DNA from: Psychrobacillus sp. NEAU-3TGS
GTDB lineage: Bacteria; Bacillota; Bacilli; Bacillales_A; Planococcaceae
Assembly (NCBI RefSeq): GCF_029955155.1
Contig: NZ_JAPNOZ010000011.1
Location: 186,001 to 250,000 of the forward strand
Length of the DNA: 64,000 bases
Direction of reading: 5' to 3'
Shown here: positions 37,969 through 49,172 of the stretch, one piece after another
How the letters are laid out: every line of letters begins with the position of its first letter
How positions within the stretch are numbered: position 1 is the stretch's first letter
The notes under the pieces: generated by a model
The model's database searches: none
What the model was told of the DNA's origin: nothing
Seen by the model: only the letters and a program-made list of their open reading frames with translations
Made by a program: the position numbers and the translations under genes

Positions 37969-38003
37969 CCCTTTACATGAATTTATGCATGTAAAGGGGT
38001 GTT
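37964..38003 (-). terminator. Perfect 16-bp hairpin, terminator of the yqfB-position gene
   Basis: AACACCCCTTTACATG (37964-37979) and CATGTAAAGGGGTGTT (37988-38003) pair without a mismatch around an 8-base loop. On the minus strand it is followed by TTTTTTATAAAA, a good U-tract. It ends the transcript from nfeD-floA. It also contains the AAAGGGG and GTG that would start yqfC. Confidence 0.85.
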
Positions 38004-38009
38004 CATGAG

Positions 38010-38447
38010 TTATCTTTTGGATTTTGGTGGAGCTAATATTTCGGACAAAACAATTGCTCGAATAAGCTCATCCTTCGTTTCCGGTAAAACGCTCGCCATC
38101 ACTGGCTTGGCAGTATTCACAACCGGTCTATTACCTTGGTGAACAGATAGACGACCAGATGATCTTTGTGCACCTTGATCGCGACTGACTTCACGTTGAA
38201 CTTTTTCTACCGTCATCGGTTTAACAGGTTCTGGCTTTGAATCAGTTGGTCTACGCTCAATTTTAGCTTGTTGTTCTTGTTTAAATTCTTTTGCTAGCTC
38301 CCCTAAGTTTTTAAAAGGATTCTCTACAAAAGGTTTTTGTTGCGAATATTTTTTGACCGGTTTAGGAGCATTTTTTGGCTCCGGCTTTTTTTTGCCAAAC
38401 AATGCACTAATAATACCAATGATAATGAAGATAATTATTGACTCCAA
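38010..38447 (-). CDS. Single-span membrane protein in the yqfB position
   Basis: 145 residues. The first 17 residues (IIIFIIIGIISALFG) are one membrane segment or anchor. A long charged, proline-rich linker (KKPEPKNAPKPVKKYSQQKP) follows, and the C-terminus ends ELIRAIVLSEILAPPKSKR, a motif also seen in other small firmicute membrane proteins. I do not recognise a function. It sits just downstream of floA and may belong to the flotillin membrane microdomain unit. Confidence 0.65.
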   Translation of the reverse strand: MESIIIFIIIGIISALFGKKKPEPKNAPKPVKKYSQQKPFVENPFKNLGELAKEFKQEQQAKIERRPTDSKPEPVKPMTVEKVQREVSRDQGAQRSSGRLSVHQGNRPVVNTAKPVMASVLPETKDELIRAIVLSEILAPPKSKR

Positions 38448-38477
38448 GGAGAAAGACCTCCTTTCCGCGGTTTTAAA

Positions 38478-39482
38478 CTAGTCTTTCAACTCTCCAGTAG
38501 AAGGTTTATCTCCTCCGACTTTACTAATGGAATCTCTCATGCTAGTGTCCGCTTGGATATTTTTATAATTCATATAATCCATCACACCGATATTACCTTC
38601 TCTTAAAGCTTCTGCCATCGCAAGTGGAACTTCTGCTTCTGCTTCCACTACTTTAGAACGCATTTCTACTACTTTCGCTTTCATCTCTTGCTCAGAGGCA
38701 ACAGCCATTGCACGGCGTTCTTCCGCTTTTGCTTGCGCAATTTTCTTATCTGCTTCAGCTTGCTCTGTTTGAAGTTCTGCCCCAATATTTTTACCTATAT
38801 CAACGTCCGCAATATCAATCGATAGAATTTCAAAAGCTGTACCAGAGTCTAATCCTTTAGCCAGTACAGTTTGAGAAATTAAGTCCGGATTCTCAAGTAC
38901 ACGTTCATGACTAGTACTCGACCCGATTGTAGAAATAATACCTTCCCCAACACGGGCAACGATTGTCTCTTCACCCGCACCTCCGACTAGACGGTCGATA
39001 TTGGCACGTACAGTAATACGCGCTTTCGCTTTTACTTCAATCCCGTTCATCGCAACCCCGGCGATAAATGGTGTTTCAATTACTTTCGGGTTTACAGACA
39101 TTTGCACGGCTTCTAGTACGTCACGACCAGCTAGATCGATCGCTGCTGCTCGTTCAAATGTAAGCTCAATATTGGCACGGTGTGCGGCAATAAGAGCGTT
39201 AACAACACGGTCAACATTACCACCTGCAAGATAGTGGCTCTCTAATTGATTGATAGCCACTTTTAAACCAGCTTTATGTGCTTTAATAAGTGGATTAACA
39301 ATGCGTGATGGAATTACTCGACGTAACCTCATCCCTACAAGTGTGAAAATACTAATTCTTACGCCAGCTGCAAGCGCTGAAATCCATAGTGTGATTGGAA
39401 AAAACGTAAAGAACACAGATAGCACGATAAATGCTAAAACAATCACAATAATTAACGTAATGGTTGATCCAGTGAATAACAT
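38478..39482 (-). CDS. floA: Flotillin-like protein FloA
   Basis: 334 residues (YqfA/FloA, UPF0365). One membrane hairpin at about residues 8-45 ([22 protein letters not shown] in part), then an SPFH-like domain and an Ala/Glu-rich coiled tail ([22 protein letters not shown]). Scaffold of functional membrane microdomains. Start overlaps the stop of the NfeD gene (TAATG), as expected for the yqeZ-yqfA pair. Confidence 0.96.
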   Translation of the reverse strand: MLFTGSTITLIIVIVLAFIVLSVFFTFFPITLWISALAAGVRISIFTLVGMRLRRVIPSRIVNPLIKAHKAGLKVAINQLESHYLAGGNVDRVVNALIAAHRANIELTFERAAAIDLAGRDVLEAVQMSVNPKVIETPFIAGVAMNGIEVKAKARITVRANIDRLVGGAGEETIVARVGEGIISTIGSSTSHERVLENPDLISQTVLAKGLDSGTAFEILSIDIADVDIGKNIGAELQTEQAEADKKIAQAKAEERRAMAVASEQEMKAKVVEMRSKVVEAEAEVPLAMAEALREGNIGVMDYMNYKNIQADTSMRDSISKVGGDKPSTGELKD

Positions 39483-40807
39483 TATGTTGCCTCCTCTTCT
39501 GCGACTTCTCGTACAACAATACGAGAGCCTTCTACTTTAATAATCATAACTTGTTTATCCTTCGCAACAAAACTTCCATCGGATACTGCATCGATTCGCT
39601 CATTGTCGATACGTATAGTTCCGGATGGTCTAAGGGCAGTCATTGTAACGGCCACTTTGCCAATTAAATCAATTCTATTTTCGTTAGATACATATCCTTG
39701 CTCCGTTGTTGTTGCATCTGACAAGATAATCTTGTTAAACGCTTTCAACCGCTTTCCAAAGAATTTCATAATAATCACCATTCCCACTATAGCTACTGTT
39801 AAAGCAATTAAAACAGCAATACTCATTTGTACAATATTGCCTCCTGCTAGTATTATACTAAAAATAATAGCAGCTGCACCTAATATACCACTAATTCCCC
39901 CAGGCAGGAAGAACTCGGCTATTATTAAAAGAACCCCAATGATAAAAATGATCAATGTTTCATAGCCTGCAAGACCAGCAACTAAATGCCCAAAAAAGAA
40001 CAATCCAATGGAGATAAGCCCCATCGTCCCTGCAACTCCAAATCCTGGAGAATATAGCTCAACTATCAACCCCAAACTTGCAATGGACAATAAAATTGGC
40101 ACGATAATTGGATGTGTAATAAATCGCGCAACCGATTCCATAAATGTTTCTTCTGATTCAATGACTTTTGCATTTAAAAGATTTGTCTTATCTAACAATT
40201 CTTCTAATGATTTTACCGTTCCATTCGAGTAACCTACTTCTAGTGCTTCTCCAGCAGTAAGTGTTAATAATTTTCCAACTGGTGCTCTATATTGAGGTAA
40301 ATCTACCTGATCGTCAGCCATTGCCTGCGCAAATTTTGGATTTTTTTCCGTAAGCTTTGCAGCATTTATCATTTTCGCCTTCCATGCGCTATTTGCTTTT
40401 TCATCTGCTGTATTGCCAATACTATCAATTACAGCAGCTGCTCCGATTGTGCCACTTGGGGACATATAAATTTCATCCATATGCAATGCTATAAAAGCTC
40501 CTGCTGATAACGCTTCCGAGTTTATATAGGCTATTTTTCGAATCGAAGTAGAATCAAGTAAATCTGCAATTTTCTGAGCAGAGTCTACAAAGCCACCAGG
40601 GGTATTTATTTCGAAGATAATTGCGTTTGCTCCCGCTTCTTCTGCATCATGTATAGAACGCTCTAAAAAGGCATATAAACCCTTTTCCACTTCCTTATGG
40701 ATGGGAATTTTATAAACACTCGGTGAATCAGCAGTGAATGTAGGAACAACCAGGAAAAATGACAATACCAATAAACAGAAATAAATAATGATCCGTGACA
40801 ATTTCAT
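39482..40807 (-). CDS. yqeZ: NfeD-family membrane protein with ClpP-class serine protease domain
   Basis: 441 residues. A signal/membrane start ([17 protein letters not shown]), then a ClpP/crotonase-like domain with [19 protein letters not shown] near 70, the nucleophile region [14 protein letters not shown] near 105 and [13 protein letters not shown] near 125; then about five membrane helices and a C-terminal OB-fold NfeD domain. Works with FloA. ATG 40807 preceded by GGGAGG is preferred to the in-frame start at 40825. Cytoplasmic protease activity is not proven for this protein. Confidence 0.93.
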   Translation of the reverse strand: MKLSRIIIYFCLLVLSFFLVVPTFTADSPSVYKIPIHKEVEKGLYAFLERSIHDAEEAGANAIIFEINTPGGFVDSAQKIADLLDSTSIRKIAYINSEALSAGAFIALHMDEIYMSPSGTIGAAAVIDSIGNTADEKANSAWKAKMINAAKLTEKNPKFAQAMADDQVDLPQYRAPVGKLLTLTAGEALEVGYSNGTVKSLEELLDKTNLLNAKVIESEETFMESVARFITHPIIVPILLSIASLGLIVELYSPGFGVAGTMGLISIGLFFFGHLVAGLAGYETLIIFIIGVLLIIAEFFLPGGISGILGAAAIIFSIILAGGNIVQMSIAVLIALTVAIVGMVIIMKFFGKRLKAFNKIILSDATTTEQGYVSNENRIDLIGKVAVTMTALRPSGTIRIDNERIDAVSDGSFVAKDKQVMIIKVEGSRIVVREVAEEEAT

Positions 40808-40880
40808 CCTTAAACCTCCCTTCATCTATATGTATATTACTTTATACGGATGAGCACCATAAAAGTTTCAAAAATGAAAA

Positions 40881-40910
40881 TAAACCGAGAAAATAAATTT
40901 TCTCGGTTTA
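40881..40910. terminator. Bidirectional terminator between rpsU remnant and nfeD
   Basis: TAAACCGAGAAAAT pairs with ATTTTCTCGGTTTA; flanked by A- and T-rich sequence on both sides. It ends the rpsU transcript and separates it from the yqeZ-floA unit. Confidence 0.85.
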
Positions 40911-40971
40911 CATAATTGTAAATGTTAATCATACAGTACGTGTTTTGAACGTAGGGATGGTTGGGATTAAT

Positions 40972-41030
40972 TTACCACTTACGTTTACGTGCAGCTTCTG
41001 ATTTCTTTTTACGTTTCACGCTTGGTTTTA
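40972..41030 (-). pseudogene. Partial duplication of the rpsU 3' end
   Basis: On the minus strand bases 41029-40975 encode [18 protein letters not shown] followed by TAA, matching the rpsU C-terminus (which ends RKRKF) at all but the last residue. Only four scattered bases differ from rpsU over about 52 bases. The copy lies about 97 bases downstream of the original. It has no start codon or ribosome site of its own, so it is a remnant of a short tandem duplication, or of a gene conversion that left a second 3' end. Confidence 0.85.
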
Positions 41031-41067
41031 GAAACCAATGCTTCGAAGCTTGGTAAATTTAAATAAA

Positions 41068-41241
41068 TTAGAATTTACGTTTACGGGCAGCTTCTGATTT
41101 CTTTTTACGTTTTACGCTTGGTTTTTCATAAAACTCGCGCTTTCTTACCTCTTGAATTGTACCACTTTTAGATACAGTACGTTTGAAGCGGCGAAGAGCA
41201 TCTTCAAGCGATTCGTTTTTACGAACGACAGTTTTTGACAT
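41068..41241 (-). CDS. rpsU: 30S ribosomal protein S21
   Basis: 57 residues beginning [19 protein letters not shown], the full family length; the tail [11 protein letters not shown] is normal. ATG 41241 with GGGAGG upstream is used rather than the upstream in-frame start at 41265. A palindrome ACCAA-GCTTCGAAGC-TTGGT lies just after the gene (about 41034-41054). The gatB-like yqeY gene that usually follows rpsU in Bacillus is absent here. Confidence 0.97.
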   Translation of the reverse strand: MSKTVVRKNESLEDALRRFKRTVSKSGTIQEVRKREFYEKPSVKRKKKSEAARKRKF

Positions 41242-41344
41242 CTCTTTTTCCCTCCCTCCGAACACACGTCAAGCACATAACCTAGTGTTATGTACTAAAA
41301 AATTATACCGTATACTTTACAGTTGGTCAATACTTTCGCCTAAA

Positions 41345-42016
41345 TTAATAATCAGATTTACTTTCCAAGCCTTGAACAATTTCTACACCTGAGCTTGCAC
41401 CAATTCTAGTTGCACCTGCGTCTACCATCGCTTGCAAATCAGACAAGCTACGGACACCACCAGAAGCCTTAACTCCTAGCTCTGGACCGACTGCTCCGCG
41501 CATTAGCTTCACTGCATTTACTGTTGCTCCTCCTGTAGAAAATCCAGTAGAAGTTTTGACAAAATCTGCTCCTGCAAGCTTAGATATTTCACTAGCTCTC
41601 AAAATTTCTTCGTCTGTTAACAAGCAAGTTTCTAAAATAACTTTTACAATTGCTTTTCCTTTAGCAGCTTGTACTACAGCCTCGATATCTTTTTGCACAA
41701 AATTATAATCACGATCTTTTAACACACCAACGTTTATAACCATGTCGATTTCTTCTGCACCGTTTTGTATAGCATTTGTTGTTTCAAATGCTTTTACTTC
41801 TGTGGTGCTTGCACCAAGTGGGAAACCAATTACCGTACAAACCTTTACTGGTGTACCTTGTAATAATTGTGCACTCAAGTTTACCCAAGTCGGATTCACA
41901 CAAACAGAGGCAAAAGTATAGGTTTTTGCTTCCTCGCAAAGTTTTTCAATTTGGTTTTTAGTAGCATCTTGTTTTAATAATGTATGATCGATTAATGCTG
42001 CAATATTTTGAGTCAT
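41345..42016 (-). CDS. deoC: Deoxyribose-phosphate aldolase
   Basis: 223 residues, class I aldolase. Segments include [10 protein letters not shown] at the start, [12 protein letters not shown] near 58, [10 protein letters not shown] near 120 and the Schiff-base lysine in [16 protein letters not shown] near 152, then ASGGVRS. Splits deoxyribose-5-phosphate into glyceraldehyde-3-phosphate and acetaldehyde. It stands alone between mtaB and rpsU; no pdp or deoR neighbour is present. Confidence 0.96.
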   Translation of the reverse strand: MTQNIAALIDHTLLKQDATKNQIEKLCEEAKTYTFASVCVNPTWVNLSAQLLQGTPVKVCTVIGFPLGASTTEVKAFETTNAIQNGAEEIDMVINVGVLKDRDYNFVQKDIEAVVQAAKGKAIVKVILETCLLTDEEILRASEISKLAGADFVKTSTGFSTGGATVNAVKLMRGAVGPELGVKASGGVRSLSDLQAMVDAGATRIGASSGVEIVQGLESKSDY

Positions 42017-42067
42017 TATATAATCTCCCTTTCGAGTTGTACGTACCTCTATATCATAATGGAAAAA

Positions 42068-42100
42068 TAAAAAAAAGCCAGTGAGATTATACTCACTGAC
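42068..42100 (-). terminator. Terminator after mtaB
   Basis: On the minus strand GTCAGTGAG pairs with CTCACTGGC around TATAAT and is followed by seven T residues. It directly follows the mtaB stop. Confidence 0.9.
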
Positions 42101-43444
42101 TTATACAAGTTGTTCCTCTGCATTTTCTAATACACGAACAAATTGACCTTCATTGTATGGATAACCAGCCTTCGTAATTTTGACTCGTACTAGTTTTCCT
42201 ATTAAATCTTCTGTACCAGGTATAACGACCTTCAAATAATTATCAGTATAACCCTCGTATAAATTAGTATCAGGATCTAATTTGTATTTTTCTTCTGGGA
42301 TTATCTCTAATACTTCTCCTTCAAAACGAGATGCGTACTGTGCAGCAAGCTGATCATTCAACGTGATTAATCGGTGAACTCGTTCATTTTTTATCTCTTC
42401 ATCTACTTGGTTGTCCATTCTTGCCGCAGGTGTGCCTGTACGTTTTGAATATGGGAACACATGAAGTTCGGAGAATTTTTGATCACGAATAAAGTTAAAC
42501 GTTTCCATAAATTCCTCTTCTGTTTCACCTGGGAAACCAACAATCACGTCAGAAGTAATCGCTAAGTCTGGGAGTGCTTCTCTCAGTCTATCTAATCGAT
42601 TCGCGAAAAACTCCATCGTATATTTTCTACGCATTCTTTTTAATACGGTATTAGATCCAGATTGAATTGGAATGTGTAAATGTCTTACAACAATATTAGA
42701 ATCTCTTAAAACATCGATTACTTCATCTGTTAATTGGCTTGCTTCAATCGAGCTAATACGAAGACGTTTTAAGCCTTTTACTTTGGATTCGATATCTCTT
42801 AAAAGCTGTGCTAAATTATAATCTTTTAAGTCTTCGCCGTATCCTCCTGTGTGGATGCCTGTTAATACGATTTCTAAATAACCTGCATCTACAAGCTGTT
42901 GCGCTTGATGAACCACTTCTTCTGGGTCTCTTGAACGCATTAACCCACGAGCCCACGGGATAATACAAAAAGTACAAAAGTTGTTACAGCCTTCTTGGAT
43001 TTTTAATGACGCGCGCGTACGATCTGTAAAGGCAGGAACATCCAATTCCTCATATACTCGGTTTTTCATAATATTTCCGACTGCATTGATCGGTTGACGC
43101 TCTGTTTTATACTGCTCAATATAATCAAGCATTTTTGTGCGCTCTTGTGTTCCTACAACGATATCTACCCCTGGAATTGCCATTATTTCAGCAGGAGATG
43201 TTTGTGCATAGCAACCAGTAACACAAATAACAGCATCTGGATTTTGGCGAATAGCACGACGAATCACTTGCCGACTTTTTTTATCACCAGTGTTTGTTAC
43301 GGTACATGTATTTATCACATATACATCTGATTGTTTTTCAAAATCAGTACGGTCATAGCCATTTTCTTTAAATAATTGCCATATGGCCTCTGTTTCATAG
43401 TGGTTAACTTTACAGCCTAATGTATGGAATGCAACGGATGACAA
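42101..43444 (-). CDS. mtaB: tRNA t6A37 methylthiotransferase MtaB
   Basis: 447 residues, radical-SAM methylthiotransferase. N-terminal UPF0004 domain cysteines in TLGCKVNHYE, INTCTVTN and VTGCYAQ; radical-SAM cluster CNNFCTFCIIPWARG near residue 152; C-terminal TRAM domain. Makes ms2t6A in tRNA. B. subtilis YqeV. Downstream of rsmE after 15 bases in the dnaJ-prmA-rsmE-mtaB order. Confidence 0.95.
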   Translation of the reverse strand: MSSVAFHTLGCKVNHYETEAIWQLFKENGYDRTDFEKQSDVYVINTCTVTNTGDKKSRQVIRRAIRQNPDAVICVTGCYAQTSPAEIMAIPGVDIVVGTQERTKMLDYIEQYKTERQPINAVGNIMKNRVYEELDVPAFTDRTRASLKIQEGCNNFCTFCIIPWARGLMRSRDPEEVVHQAQQLVDAGYLEIVLTGIHTGGYGEDLKDYNLAQLLRDIESKVKGLKRLRISSIEASQLTDEVIDVLRDSNIVVRHLHIPIQSGSNTVLKRMRRKYTMEFFANRLDRLREALPDLAITSDVIVGFPGETEEEFMETFNFIRDQKFSELHVFPYSKRTGTPAARMDNQVDEEIKNERVHRLITLNDQLAAQYASRFEGEVLEIIPEEKYKLDPDTNLYEGYTDNYLKVVIPGTEDLIGKLVRVKITKAGYPYNEGQFVRVLENAEEQLV

Positions 43445-43459
43445 GTCCTCACACCTCTT

Positions 43460-44200
43460 TCATTCATATTCATAAGAAATTGCAGCAAGCGCATATAACG
43501 GTGCAGTTTCTGTTCTTAGAATCCTTGGTCCAAGTGCAATGGGTTGAAACTCATTTTCTAACAGTAGTTGTACTTCCTGACGATCGAGCCCACCTTCTGG
43601 GCCAAAAACGATTAGTATCGATTTTTTATCATACACCTTTTTTAGTTGGTCAGCAAACTTTTGTCGCTGTTCAAGCTTTGCGTCTTCTTCATCCGCAACA
43701 AATTTCACATCATACGATTTAGAAATTTCCAACAGCTCGGTCAATGAGATTGGTTTATGTATTAGTGGGATAAAGGAGCGATGAGATTGTTCTGCGGCTT
43801 CTTTTGCGATTTTTTGTAAACGAGTGATTTTTTTCTCGTTCTTTTGTTTATCCCATTTTACAATGGAGCGTTTCGCCTCAAATGGATAAAGTGTATGCAT
43901 ACCCAGCTCTGTCGCTTTTTGCGTTATTAATTCTAGCTTATCACCTTTTGGAAGTCCACATACGATGGAAACTTTAATCGGCAATTCTGTGGATTGTTCA
44001 TGTTTTTCTTTTATCTGTAAAAGCACAGATTTAGAAGTACCTTCTAAGATGGTCATTGTATATGTCTGGCTGTTCGCTACTACATATACATCGTCACCAG
44101 AAGACATGCGCATCACTTGAATCATATGATGCGCATCTTCGCCTGTAATCGTTACCGTATTATTTTCCTCAATAGGTTCATTTGTAAAATAACGTTGCAT
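43460..44200 (-). CDS. rsmE: 16S rRNA (uracil(1498)-N3)-methyltransferase RsmE
   Basis: 246 residues of the SPOUT class. N-terminal PUA-like domain (MQRYFTNEPIEENNTVTI), then the knotted domain with LIVFGPEGGLDRQEV near 190 and LGPRILRTETAPLYAL near 222. Follows prmA after 10 bases. Confidence 0.95.
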   Translation of the reverse strand: MQRYFTNEPIEENNTVTITGEDAHHMIQVMRMSSGDDVYVVANSQTYTMTILEGTSKSVLLQIKEKHEQSTELPIKVSIVCGLPKGDKLELITQKATELGMHTLYPFEAKRSIVKWDKQKNEKKITRLQKIAKEAAEQSHRSFIPLIHKPISLTELLEISKSYDVKFVADEEDAKLEQRQKFADQLKKVYDKKSILIVFGPEGGLDRQEVQLLLENEFQPIALGPRILRTETAPLYALAAISYEYE

Positions 44201-44210
44201 GAGCGTCTCC

Positions 44211-45155
44211 TTATTTCTCAGGCTTTCTTGAAATGATTGTAACCCAGTCTTCCATCATCATTACTTCTTCGATTTCGAATCCCGCTTGCTGCAAGGAATT
44301 ACGAACATCTTCTTTTTTCGTTGCAATAATACCTGATGTTATAAATAATCCACCATCTTTTACGATGGAATAAGCGTCATTTGTAAATGTCATAATAATT
44401 TCAGCTAAAATATTAGCAACCACGATATCTGCTTTTTCGTTCACATTGTCAAGTAAATTACCATGAGTTACTTGAACAACATCACTTACCTTATTTAGAG
44501 AGATATTTTCTTTTGCAGATTGAACAGCTACCTCATCTAAATCTAATGCATGGATAGATGCTGCCCCTAATTTTGCTGCCCCTATAGACAGGACACCTGA
44601 ACCAGTCCCAACATCAATAACGCTAATTCCTTTTTGTACTGTTTTTTCAAGTGCTTGTAAGCACATGACAGTAGTTGGGTGGGTTCCTGTTCCAAACGCC
44701 ATACCTGGATCTAGTTCAATGATTAATTCATCGGTATTTACACGCTCATAGTCTTCCCATGTTGGTACGATTGTAAAACGATTCGATATTTTAACTGGGT
44801 GATAATATTTTTTCCAAGCAGTAGCCCAATCTTCCTCGTCTACTTCTTGTACTGTTACACTATTATGACCAAGATCGATATTAAAGTTTTGTAAGTTGTT
44901 AATCGCAAGTTTGATCTCTTCCACTGTTTCTAGTAGAAAACTAGTTTCCGCTAAATAAGCCTTCACTCGTACACCATCTACTGGGAAATCATCCGGATTT
45001 AAGTTATAGATTTCACCAAAAACATCTTCTCTTTCTCTTAATAACTCTTCTGAATCTTCGATAACGACTCCACTTGCTCCAGCCTCATGCAGAATATTGC
45101 TAATTGCTTCCACTGCCTCATTCGTCGTATGAATGGATAGTTCAGACCATTTCAC
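44211..45155 (-). CDS. prmA: Ribosomal protein L11 methyltransferase PrmA
   Basis: 314 residues. SAM motif [20 protein letters not shown] near 178 and VANILAEI near 245; preceding [13 protein letters not shown] is the family signature. I use GTG at 45155 ([10 protein letters not shown]), preceded by AAAGGAGTGG, because this matches the usual N-terminus; an in-frame ATG at 45176 overlaps the dnaJ stop. Trimethylates L11. Follows dnaJ after 13 bases. Confidence 0.93.
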   Translation of the reverse strand: MKWSELSIHTTNEAVEAISNILHEAGASGVVIEDSEELLREREDVFGEIYNLNPDDFPVDGVRVKAYLAETSFLLETVEEIKLAINNLQNFNIDLGHNSVTVQEVDEEDWATAWKKYYHPVKISNRFTIVPTWEDYERVNTDELIIELDPGMAFGTGTHPTTVMCLQALEKTVQKGISVIDVGTGSGVLSIGAAKLGAASIHALDLDEVAVQSAKENISLNKVSDVVQVTHGNLLDNVNEKADIVVANILAEIIMTFTNDAYSIVKDGGLFITSGIIATKKEDVRNSLQQAGFEIEEVMMMEDWVTIISRKPEK

Positions 45156-45168
45156 TTGCGCCACTCCT

Positions 45169-46290
45169 TTATTCACCTTTTATCGTTCTTTTGATTTTAT
45201 CAAATAATGAACTGCCTTGCTCTTCCGGAATATCTCCGCTAATTTCTGCAAACTCACGAAGTAACTGCTTTTGTTTTTCCGTTAATTTTTTCGGTGTAAT
45301 CACTTTTACAACGACATGTTGATCTCCAGTGCCATATCCGTGAACGTTTTTGACACCCTTACCTTTTAAGCGGAATGTTGTTTGAGACTGTGTACCTGCA
45401 GGAATTTTTAGTTTCACTTTTCCTTGAACTGTCGGTACCTCTATCTCGTCTCCAAGTGCAGCTTGAGCGAATGTCAATGGAAGTTCATAATAAATATCAT
45501 CGCCATCTCGTTCAAATCTTGGATCGGCTTTTACACGGAATACAATATATAAGTCTCCTGCTGGTCCACCATTTACACCAGGTTCCCCTTGCCCACTTAC
45601 ACGAAGCTGTTGACCATCATCCACACCTGCTGGAATCGTCACTTTAATTTTTTTGCGTTTATTTACAGTACCTTTACCGTGACATGTAGAACATTTGTCC
45701 TTAATGATTTTCCCAGTACCCTCACAATAATGACAAGTCCGTTTCGTTTGAATGCGACCAAAAGGTGTGTCTTGTGCTACATTCACTTGCCCTTGACCAT
45801 TACAGTGTGAACATTTTTCTGGTTGAGTTCCTGGTTTTGCACCAGTTCCGCTACATGTATCACATGTTTCTTCTTTAGCCACATCTATTTCTGTTTCTTT
45901 TCCGAAAACAGCTTCTTCAAATTCAATTGTCATCGTATATTGAAGATCACTGCCTTTTCTAGGTGCGTTAGGGTCACGTCGTCTTGAGCTTCCCCCACCG
46001 CCGAAAAACGAACTGAAAATATCTTCGAAGCCAAAGCCGTCTCCGCCACCAAATCCACCAAATCCTTGGTTTGGACCAGCATGACCAAATTGATCATATT
46101 GAGCTCTTTTTTGATCATCACTTAATACTTCATATGCTTCAGTAATTTCCTTGAACTTAGCATCAGCGTCTGCCGCTTTGTTAATATCCGGGTGATATTG
46201 CTTCGAAAGCTTGCGATACGCTTTTTTTATCTCATCTTGAGAAGCACCTTTAGAAACTCCTAGTACCTCATAATAATCACGTTTTTCCAT
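45169..46290 (-). CDS. dnaJ: Chaperone DnaJ
   Basis: 373 residues. J domain with YHPDINK near residue 33; a Gly/Phe region; the four zinc-finger repeats [24 protein letters not shown] and CSTCHGKG between 145 and 215; then the substrate-binding domain. Stimulates DnaK. Separated from dnaK by a terminator and a repeat; a promoter-like sequence lies upstream. Confidence 0.97.
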   Translation of the reverse strand: MEKRDYYEVLGVSKGASQDEIKKAYRKLSKQYHPDINKAADADAKFKEITEAYEVLSDDQKRAQYDQFGHAGPNQGFGGFGGGDGFGFEDIFSSFFGGGGSSRRRDPNAPRKGSDLQYTMTIEFEEAVFGKETEIDVAKEETCDTCSGTGAKPGTQPEKCSHCNGQGQVNVAQDTPFGRIQTKRTCHYCEGTGKIIKDKCSTCHGKGTVNKRKKIKVTIPAGVDDGQQLRVSGQGEPGVNGGPAGDLYIVFRVKADPRFERDGDDIYYELPLTFAQAALGDEIEVPTVQGKVKLKIPAGTQSQTTFRLKGKGVKNVHGYGTGDQHVVVKVITPKKLTEKQKQLLREFAEISGDIPEEQGSSLFDKIKRTIKGE

Positions 46291-46327
46291 TGTTCACTCT
46301 CCTGCTCTTTACCTACACGTAATGAAT

Positions 46328-46356
46328 ATTGTAACACGGAACAATAATCTAGTCTA
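46328..46356 (-). promoter_or_regulatory. Candidate own promoter of dnaJ
   Basis: On the minus strand TAGACT (46356-46351) and TACAAT (46333-46328) are 17 bases apart. It lies between the repeat and dnaJ, so dnaJ-prmA-rsmE-mtaB can be transcribed without readthrough from dnaK. Confidence 0.5.
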
Positions 46357-46370
46357 AACAGTTACAAATG

Positions 46371-46600
46371 CGGAAGCACCTATCTCTGCCCCGACAGGCA
46401 AATGAGAATGTAGGTCTGCCTAGTGAGCCACATCGTGTGGCAAGGCAGACATAACCCGCATCGTGCGGGCCAAGGAGGCAGCTCCTCAGCCACCACAGCT
46501 TTTTCACATTTGACCCCGAGGGGCACCGTTCTTCTGCGACGAGCTGTGCGCAGGAGCAAGGCGCTGGAGTCTGGACGTAGAAGTTCTTGTAGAAAGTTAT
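46371..46600 (+). repeat. Structured modular repeat, copy B
   Basis: Same family and orientation as 6276-6500. It shares the identical 59-base core (46427-46485), with the twin ATCGT-loop hairpins. Flanking modules are rearranged: TTTTTCACATTTGACCCCGAGGGG precedes CTGCGACGAGC here, but follows it in copy A. Located between dnaK and dnaJ, beyond the dnaK terminator. Confidence 0.85.
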
Positions 46601-46637
46601 TCCACTTGTTTATAAAATTATCAGTTCCTAAACAGTA

Positions 46638-46673
46638 AGAAAAGCCAAAGCCGAATACGGTCTTTGACTTTTC
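46638..46673 (-). terminator. Terminator of hrcA-grpE-dnaK
   Basis: On the minus strand AAAGTCAAAGACCG pairs with CGGCTTTGGCTTT (a few mismatches), followed by TCTTACTG. It ends about 20 bases after the dnaK stop and before the repeat. Confidence 0.75.
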
Positions 46674-46693
46674 CTTACCGACTAACTTACAAC

Positions 46694-48538
<1,845 letters not shown>

Positions 48539-48584
48539 CTAAATATAAAGTGCATATAATCATCATTAAATGAAATTTTATTCG

Positions 48585-49157
48585 TTAACTTTTAACCATA
48601 GATGGTCTTAAAATTCTATCTTTTAACTTATACCCTTTTTGCAATTCTTGAAGCACGATACCTGAATCTTTCGTATCGTCTTTTTCCTGCATTACTGCTT
48701 GATGGAAGTTCGGATCAAAAGGAACGCCTTCCGCTTCAATTTGTTCTAAGCCTTCTTTTTTTACTGCATCTAGTAAAGAACGATACACCATTTCTACGCC
48801 TTTTGCTAAAGAAGCAGCTTCTTCACTAGTAGTTTCAATGGCTAATGCACGTTCGAAATTATCTAGCACCGGCAAAATATCTGATAATACAGATTGCGCA
48901 CGGTATTTATAATCTGCCTCTTTATCTAGTTGAACACGACGTTTATAGTTTTCAAAATCAGCTCTTAAACGAATCGCTTTATTTTGTTCTTCTTCTAACT
49001 GTTGTTTAACAAGCGTTAGCTCATCAACTTCTTCTACAGTTTCTTCTACTACGTCTTCTTCTGTTTCAGCTACCTCATCTTCAGCTGGAACGTCTGCTTG
49101 TTCATCTAGCTTTTCAGTTTCTAATTCTTCTACAATTTCATCTTTTTGTTCTGACAT
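48585..49157 (-). CDS. grpE: Nucleotide exchange factor GrpE
   Basis: 190 residues. Acidic Glu-rich N-terminus (residues 1-45), coiled coil (VKQQLEEEQNKAIRLRADFENYKRR in part) and the beta domain with FDPNFHQAVMQEKD near 150. ATG 49157 (MSEQKDE) with GGAGAG upstream. Exchange factor for DnaK. Confidence 0.96.
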   Translation of the reverse strand: MSEQKDEIVEELETEKLDEQADVPAEDEVAETEEDVVEETVEEVDELTLVKQQLEEEQNKAIRLRADFENYKRRVQLDKEADYKYRAQSVLSDILPVLDNFERALAIETTSEEAASLAKGVEMVYRSLLDAVKKEGLEQIEAEGVPFDPNFHQAVMQEKDDTKDSGIVLQELQKGYKLKDRILRPSMVKS

Positions 49158-49172
49158 AACTAGCAACTCTCC

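Noticed and set aside
41266-41344. yqeY gene expected near rpsU
   Set aside because: No frame of suitable size is present here or on the nfeD side; the gene is simply not in this window.
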